Under the pieces are notes generated by a model that searched no databases, was not told the DNA's origin, and worked only from the letters and a program-made list of their open reading frames with translations. The position numbers and the translations under genes were made by a program. From an uncultured Anaeromusa sp. (lineage in GTDB: Bacteria > Bacillota > Negativicutes > Anaeromusales > Anaeromusaceae), in NCBI RefSeq assembly GCF_963676855.1, contig NZ_OY781460.1, positions 3,346,001 through 3,410,000 on the forward strand: a stretch of DNA of 64,000 bases, given 5' to 3'. Shown one piece after another: positions 59,865 to 64,000 of the stretch (position 1 is its first letter; every line of letters begins with the position of its first letter).

Positions 59865-61331
59865 GGGGGTGCGGACGATATCTTGGACACCCTAAGCAAC
59901 CAATCCAAGACTTCGTCGGTACTCCAATGGACTTCTATTTCCCAGTGATGTTTTAATCCTTGTTTCATTGTACCAGATTAAGTAGTTGTTAAGGGCTTCG
60001 ATAAACTGATGAATGCTTACACCGGACCAGTTACGATTATAGAACATTTCATTTTTCAAACGTCCGAACAGACCTTCACAAGCAGAGTTGTCTGGAGAGC
60101 ACCCCTTCTTTGACATGGAGCGTTGAAGACCAGCATTTTTCATTCTAGAAATCCAACCTGGCCAACGATAATGACATCCACGGTCAGTATGCACTAATGG
60201 TTGTTCGTTCTTACATAAAATGCTGACGGCATCGTCCAGCATGCCGTTGACGAGATTGGCGTCCGGCACTGTGCTAATCTTCCATGCAGCAAGCATCCCA
60301 TCAAAGCAATCTACAATAGGTGAAAGATATACTTTTCCGGAGGGGATCGCGAATTCTGTTATATCAGTCAGCCATTTTTCATTAGGTGCATCAGCATGAA
60401 AATTGCGTTTGATTACATTGGGAACGGCAGGGCTGATTTCACCTTTATAGGAGTTGTATTTTTTAGTCTTTCTTTTGCTTTCGACAATAAGTCCACACTC
60501 GGACATGATTCTGCGAACGATTTTTTCAGAAATATGGATACCTTCTCTTGCCAGCCACCCATGAATACGGCGATAACCATATCGCCGAGAGTTCTCCGCA
60601 AACAATGCTTTGATATGGAGTCGTAATACTTCATACTTATCTGGGGCAGATGCCTGTTTATGTTGATAGTAATAACTGCTTTTGGATAAATTTAGTTTTC
60701 GCAGTAGAAGAGGCAGTGAATATTTATCTCTCAAGGCATCGACAATCACTGCCTTTTCCAGGTTTCTGAGTGTTGTCATATCGATGCCGGGGTCTTTTTT
60801 TAGTACTTCTAAAGTTTCCTTAAGAATATCTATTTCCATTTGCATGTCCTGCATCTGGGCTTTTAGCTGCTCAACTTCCTTGGATGAAGTGGGTTTACCC
60901 TCAGACAATTTACCGCGTGGATCATCACCGCTATTCATGAGTGCCGCAGCCCCCTTCAGAATATACGCCTTTCGCCAATTGTAGATACTTGCTCTGCTGT
61001 AACCGATCTCTTCTGAAACCCATTGTACGTTTTCGCCAAGTTCGAAGCAACGATGAATTGTTGCCAACTTAAGCTCCACTGGTGGATGCCTAGGGTGATC
61101 TGGTTTGTTATTCCATTGCCTCCTTGAAGCCTTTGTTCTAGATGGCAAATCTCTTTCTGTTATCCAGTTATATAATGCCTGCCTTGTTGGATACCCCAAG
61201 CGTTGGATAACTTTAGTCACGGATTTGCATTGGTCATACAGTGCTATCGCTCGTTTTTTCTGGCCTTCTGAATACATTTTTCTTGCCCCTTTCAGAATGC
61301 CACCCGAGTCCAACTTTTTGTCCGCACCCCC
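59865..61331 (-). mobile_element. IS3-family insertion sequence, intact
   Basis: Perfect 12-bp terminal inverted repeats GGGGGTGCGGAC (59865-59876) and GTCCGCACCCCC (61320-61331) extend imperfectly (TTGGAC further in at both ends). GAA immediately outside each end (59862-59864 and 61332-61334) is a 3-bp target duplication. The 1467-base element contains one transposase gene. Insertion looks recent, since the duplication and both ends are intact. Confidence 0.9.
59892..61277 (-). CDS. IS3-family transposase, single reading frame
   Basis: A 461-residue transposase. Two helix-turn-helix regions (about residues 10-37 and 78-108) and a coiled coil (KEVEQLKAQMQDMQMEIDIL) are followed by the IS3 catalytic core with DDE residues in LTDITEF, VHTDRG and CEGLFGRLKNE. 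Unlike most IS3 members, orfA and orfB are fused in one frame without a visible -1 slippage signal. The ATG at 61277 follows AGGGG at 8 bases; a reading-frame extension to 61340 runs into the terminal repeat. Confidence 0.92.
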   Translation of the reverse strand: MYSEGQKKRAIALYDQCKSVTKVIQRLGYPTRQALYNWITERDLPSRTKASRRQWNNKPDHPRHPPVELKLATIHRCFELGENVQWVSEEIGYSRASIYNWRKAYILKGAAALMNSGDDPRGKLSEGKPTSSKEVEQLKAQMQDMQMEIDILKETLEVLKKDPGIDMTTLRNLEKAVIVDALRDKYSLPLLLRKLNLSKSSYYYQHKQASAPDKYEVLRLHIKALFAENSRRYGYRRIHGWLAREGIHISEKIVRRIMSECGLIVESKRKTKKYNSYKGEISPAVPNVIKRNFHADAPNEKWLTDITEFAIPSGKVYLSPIVDCFDGMLAAWKISTVPDANLVNGMLDDAVSILCKNEQPLVHTDRGCHYRWPGWISRMKNAGLQRSMSKKGCSPDNSACEGLFGRLKNEMFYNRNWSGVSIHQFIEALNNYLIWYNETRIKTSLGNRSPLEYRRSLGLVA

Positions 61332-61448
61332 GAAAGACAAATAAAGCTAGACAACTGCTGTAAAAAAACCTCATTTAACTCCGAGATAACAAGGAATTAT
61401 GGTCTTGTGCTATAATCAATTTTAGAAAACATTGCTTGGAGGTATAGT

Positions 61449-61763
61449 ATGGCTGGCCAAAAATATGATGTTAAAATTACCGTACTAAAAAAGCTTGAAG
61501 TACCTGATGTTCACAAAGAATACGCCGCTGAAAACGTTCATATTAACTGTGCTAAATACAAAGAAGGGCAATCGTACCTCTGCAAAAACGTCGAAAAGCC
61601 TGAAGGATTTTGCAGTTGGGCTTGGGTAGCTGTTCAAGACAAGGTTGTTTTCCTTGCTCTCGGACACGACTATCCTTGGATTAAGCAGAAAGGCGTAGAA
61701 ATTGTCTCCTGTGCCGATGGATTACACCCGGTATTATACAAACTGGAAAGAATTGAAAAGTAG
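61449..61763 (+). CDS. TIGR04076-type small protein
   Basis: A 104-residue protein resembling the TIGR04076 family, with conserved cysteines and glycine patterns (INCAKYKEGQSYLC, PEGFCSWAW, VSCADGLHPVLYK). The function of the family is unknown; it may bind a metal. GGAGG lies 7 bases before the ATG. It is just right of the IS element and ends at a terminator. Confidence 0.8.
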   Translation: MAGQKYDVKITVLKKLEVPDVHKEYAAENVHINCAKYKEGQSYLCKNVEKPEGFCSWAWVAVQDKVVFLALGHDYPWIKQKGVEIVSCADGLHPVLYKLERIEK

Positions 61764-61782
61764 ATAGCATTGTAGATAATAA

Positions 61783-61824
61783 AAGCAAAGCAACCGCTGT
61801 GAAAACGGTTGCTTTGCTTCTTTT
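61783..61824. terminator. Terminator after the TIGR04076-type gene
   Basis: AGCAAAGCAACCG and CGGTTGCTTTGCT are perfect arms around a 9-base loop, with TTCTTTTC on the right. Confidence 0.92.
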
Positions 61825-61843
61825 CTTTTTGGAATTCTACTGC

Positions 61844-62035
61844 ACTGAACGCACTACTCAAATAGCAACTTCAAGGAGCTGCTGCTTCGCTGAGTGCGCC
61901 GCCAGAGTGAGAGATTTTTTCGTCTGACAAGAAAGGGGAGCCGCAGTAATAGCGGCGCTCTTTCCAGGCTTCCCTGCCGCAGTCAGACGGAAAAAGATCC
62001 TCTCTGGCGTGTGACACGAGGCAAGCAGCAGCGAC
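61844..62035. repeat. Structured intergenic element, copy 2
   Basis: Homologous to 39822-40071. On the plus strand four nested stems are GCTGCTGCTT / AAGCAGCAGC (61878-61887 / 62023-62032), CGCCAGAG / CTCTGGCG (61900-61907 / 62002-62009), CGTCTGAC / GTCAGACG (61921-61928 / 61982-61989) and GCCGC-AGTAATA-GCGGC (61940-61956). It lies between convergent genes, 3 bases from the end of the DUF2148 gene. It lacks about 50 bases that copy 1 has between the outer region and the second stem. Confidence 0.75.
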
Positions 62036-62038
62036 TAA

Positions 62039-62572
62039 TCAGCGATCGAAGAAAGGATTTTTGCCGCTGACGCTGAGCGGAATGGCGTACGCAATGGTTA
62101 CCTCTGCCGGAAACAGCTTCAGATTAAGTGCCGCCCGGCCCGCGCTGAAAATAACGCGGTTGTCCACATGATGCGCCGCCGCTACATGCGCCGCCGACCC
62201 GATGGCAATGCCCAAGTCACCAATGCTGATGGCGCAGTTGCCGCCGTTTTGCGCACAGGTGGCACAGTCGCCATGACCGCAGTAGCCACAAGGCTTAACG
62301 CCTATGGGTTTAACCTTCTGCCCTAGGAGCAGTACCACCGGCGCTTTTTCCAGGCAGCCTGCATCCCTATCGAAAAAAGCCATGCCTGATTCTACCGCAA
62401 TGCGCCGCATTTCAGCGGACAACCTATCTTTTTCTTCGCCGGAAACCAGCAACGTCTCCAGATTATCCACGCCTTTGGCCTTGGGCGCCGTCCGCGCCGC
62501 TACGCACATCAGTTCCGCCACCTGCTCCAAGCCCGTTGTTCCGCATCTTGAGAGGTAATAATCACTGCGCAT
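62039..62572 (-). CDS. DUF2148 domain protein
   Basis: A 177-residue protein typical of DUF2148, a family with a ferredoxin-like cysteine cluster. The region PCGYCGHGDCATCAQNGGNCAI (shown in part: CGYCGHGDC, residues 95-103) should bind an iron-sulfur cluster, and the segment IAIGSAAHVAAAHHVDNR is conserved. The start ATG at 62572 has GGGGG directly adjacent, so initiation is not ideal. The function is unknown; the family is common in strict anaerobes. Confidence 0.85.
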   Translation of the reverse strand: MRSDYYLSRCGTTGLEQVAELMCVAARTAPKAKGVDNLETLLVSGEEKDRLSAEMRRIAVESGMAFFDRDAGCLEKAPVVLLLGQKVKPIGVKPCGYCGHGDCATCAQNGGNCAISIGDLGIAIGSAAHVAAAHHVDNRVIFSAGRAALNLKLFPAEVTIAYAIPLSVSGKNPFFDR

Positions 62573-62645
62573 CCCCCTTATTTTTAAAATTCAACCTATG
62601 GTCTCATCATACGCAATAGGGTCTTTAAAAACAAGTACGCACTTA

Positions 62646-62683
62646 TACGTAAGGCAGTATGCTTTTGCATACTGCCTTACGTA
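62646..62683 (-). terminator. Hairpin after the pyruvate:ferredoxin oxidoreductase gene
   Basis: TACGTAAGGCAGTATGC and GCATACTGCCTTACGTA form a perfect 17-bp stem with a TTTT loop, 9 bases after the gene. The T-run is clear only on the plus strand, so it may act as a transcript end stabiliser. Confidence 0.75.
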
Positions 62684-62691
62684 TTGTTTGT

Positions 62692-64000
62692 TTATTCGCT
62701 TTGGCTCGCCAAACGTTTGTAGACGGCCAAGCGGTCCTTGGCATCTTGTTCCGTCTTGGCAAACAAGGCTTCTCCTTGTTCAGGGAACTGTTTCAAAAGA
62801 GATGAATAACGCACTTCACCCAGCAGGAATTCACGGAAATCAGCCGTAGGCTCCTTGGAGTCCAGCACAAAGGGATTCTTACCGCTTTCCTTTAGGGCAG
62901 GATTGTAACGATACATAGACCAGTAACCGCAATCCACTGCTTTCTTTATTTCACGCTGGCTGCAGCCCATGCCAGCCTTCAGACCATGATTAATGCACGG
63001 CGAGTACGCGATAATCAGGGATGGACCCGGATACGCCTCCGCCTCGGCAATAGCTTTGAGGGTTTGGTTTTTGTCTGCTCCCATGGCAATTTGCGCCACA
63101 TACACATAACCATAGCTCATCGCAATGAGGCCCAAATCTTTTTTCTTGGTCTTTTTGCCACTGGCGGCAAATTTAGCGATAGCTGCCGCCGGTGTCGCCT
63201 TGGACGATTGGCCGCCCGTATTGGAGTAAACCTCGGTATCAAACACAAGAACATTAATATTTTCGCCGGAAGCCAGCACATGATCCAAGCCGCCAAAGCC
63301 GATATCATAGGCCCAACCGTCGCCGCCGAATATCCACTGAGAACGCTTGACTAGAAAATCCTTGTTTTCATGCAAATAGCCCAAGAGTTCATTTTGATTC
63401 TTAACGCCTTCCAACATGGCTCCGAGGCGATCCGCCCGTTCCCGGCTGCCTTCGCCTGCTTCTTGATGTTCCAGCCAATCCGCACAGGCTTGTTTCCATT
63501 CTTCGCCTAAGTCTAGTTTGGCGGCTTCCGCCACCTTTTGCGCCAGCTGCTGCCGCAGTTGTTTCACGCCCAACGCCATGCCCAAACCGAATTCGGCGTT
63601 GTCCTCAAAGAGAGAATTGCCCCAGGCTGGACCGTGGCCCCGATGGTTGGTCGTGTATGGAACCGAAGGCGTACTGCCCGCCCAAACGGAAGAACAGCCA
63701 GTAGCATTAGCGACCATGAGCCGGTCACCGTAGAGCTGCGTCACTAACTTGGCATAGCCTGTTTCCAAACAGCCAGCGCACGCGCCAGAGAATTCCAAGA
63801 GAGGCTGCTCAAACTGACTTCCTTTGACCGTAAAGAGATTGGCTGGATTCTTCTTCGGCGTTAGCGACACCGCATAATCCCAAAGTTTGACCTGTTCTTC
63901 TTGCGAAGCCAGCGGCTTCATTTGCAACGCTTTAACTTTAGCCGGGCAGATTTCAGCACAGTTGCCGCAGCCGGTACAATCTTGCGTCGAGATAGCCAAA
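62692..64000 (-). CDS. nifJ: Pyruvate:ferredoxin (flavodoxin) oxidoreductase, C-terminal part
   Basis: The last 435 residues of a homodimeric-type pyruvate:ferredoxin oxidoreductase. The visible part begins within the second [4Fe-4S] ferredoxin motif (CTGCGNCAEICP). It continues through the proximal cluster cysteines (CAGCLETGYAK), the thiamine diphosphate domain (GDGWAYDIGFGG, TEVYSNTGGQSSKATP) and the final cluster Cys in SPCINHG. It makes acetyl-CoA, CO2 and reduced ferredoxin from pyruvate. The start lies beyond the right edge. It is followed by a hairpin at 62646. Confidence 0.95.
   Translation of the reverse strand, partial: LAISTQDCTGCGNCAEICPAKVKALQMKPLASQEEQVKLWDYAVSLTPKKNPANLFTVKGSQFEQPLLEFSGACAGCLETGYAKLVTQLYGDRLMVANATGCSSVWAGSTPSVPYTTNHRGHGPAWGNSLFEDNAEFGLGMALGVKQLRQQLAQKVAEAAKLDLGEEWKQACADWLEHQEAGEGSRERADRLGAMLEGVKNQNELLGYLHENKDFLVKRSQWIFGGDGWAYDIGFGGLDHVLASGENINVLVFDTEVYSNTGGQSSKATPAAAIAKFAASGKKTKKKDLGLIAMSYGYVYVAQIAMGADKNQTLKAIAEAEAYPGPSLIIAYSPCINHGLKAGMGCSQREIKKAVDCGYWSMYRYNPALKESGKNPFVLDSKEPTADFREFLLGEVRYSSLLKQFPEQGEALFAKTEQDAKDRLAVYKRLASQSE

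Noticed and set aside
1-64000. tRNA, rRNA, CRISPR array, prophage
   Set aside because: No conserved tRNA T-arm, rRNA segment, regularly spaced repeats or phage structural genes were recognised by eye on either strand.

Overview
The window looks like chromosome of an anaerobic, fermentative diderm Firmicute (class Negativicutes, Sporomusaceae-like; this is an inference). The evidence is four tRNA-sensing T-box leaders, which are a Firmicutes trait, together with an AsmA-like envelope protein expected where there is an outer membrane. Further support comes from pyruvate:ferredoxin oxidoreductase, a Tat-exported [FeFe]-hydrogenase with a cytochrome b, a DcuC carrier and malic enzyme. No rRNA, tRNA, CRISPR array or prophage was found. 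One intact IS3-family element is present.

Layout. 1-6.7 kb: a truncated chemotaxis-like protein, an Asp/Glu racemase with a LysR regulator, a two-gene DUF3100-type membrane protein divergent from an M20 amidohydrolase, an HD-GYP pseudogene and a GntR/FCD regulator. 6.8-13.5 kb: malic enzyme, YibE/F, DcuC, HD-GYP, VOC protein and soluble chemoreceptor. 13.7-19 kb: GlpA-like oxidoreductase, Fsr-type MFS, then the hydrogenase operon hydA-hydB-cytochrome b. 19.1-24 kb: manC-manB and an overlapping trio (YqeB, two XdhC-type proteins) of the selenium-dependent molybdenum hydroxylase system. 24.1-31.7 kb: T-box-controlled BASS transporter, old yellow enzyme, threonine aldolase operon, HD-GYP and glycosyltransferase. 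32-37 kb: AsmA-like protein, nucleoid-associated protein and two cupins. 37-40.4 kb: a mannose-family PTS operon behind two tandem T-boxes separated by a structured repeat. 40.4-49.9 kb: ABC exporter, diguanylate cyclase, GGDEF-EAL protein with an orphan TRAP-type binding protein, FUSC protein, MerR-DUF362. 50.4-55 kb: hydrolase-PhzF pair, second T-box-controlled BASS transporter and small proteins. 55.2-64 kb: CstA with its LytSR-type two-component system, the IS3 element, a second copy of the structured repeat, DUF2148 and the C-terminal part of pyruvate:ferredoxin oxidoreductase.

How the genes fit together. Pyruvate oxidation makes reduced ferredoxin. The exported hydrogenase can feed electrons from H2 into the membrane, and malic enzyme and DcuC handle C4-dicarboxylates. 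CstA with LytSR probably imports pyruvate on demand. Cyclic-di-GMP turnover is prominent: two intact HD-GYP proteins, one HD-GYP remnant, one cyclase and one dual-domain protein.

The most notable observations are regulatory. Two paralogous BASS transporters have T-box leaders whose specifiers read as Ile and Val codons. A sugar-type PTS is controlled by tandem T-boxes whose specifier reads best as Trp. A roughly 190-250-nt intergenic element occurs twice with compensatory changes in at least four stems around an invariant AGTAATA loop, and looks like an undescribed structured RNA or a structured mobile repeat.
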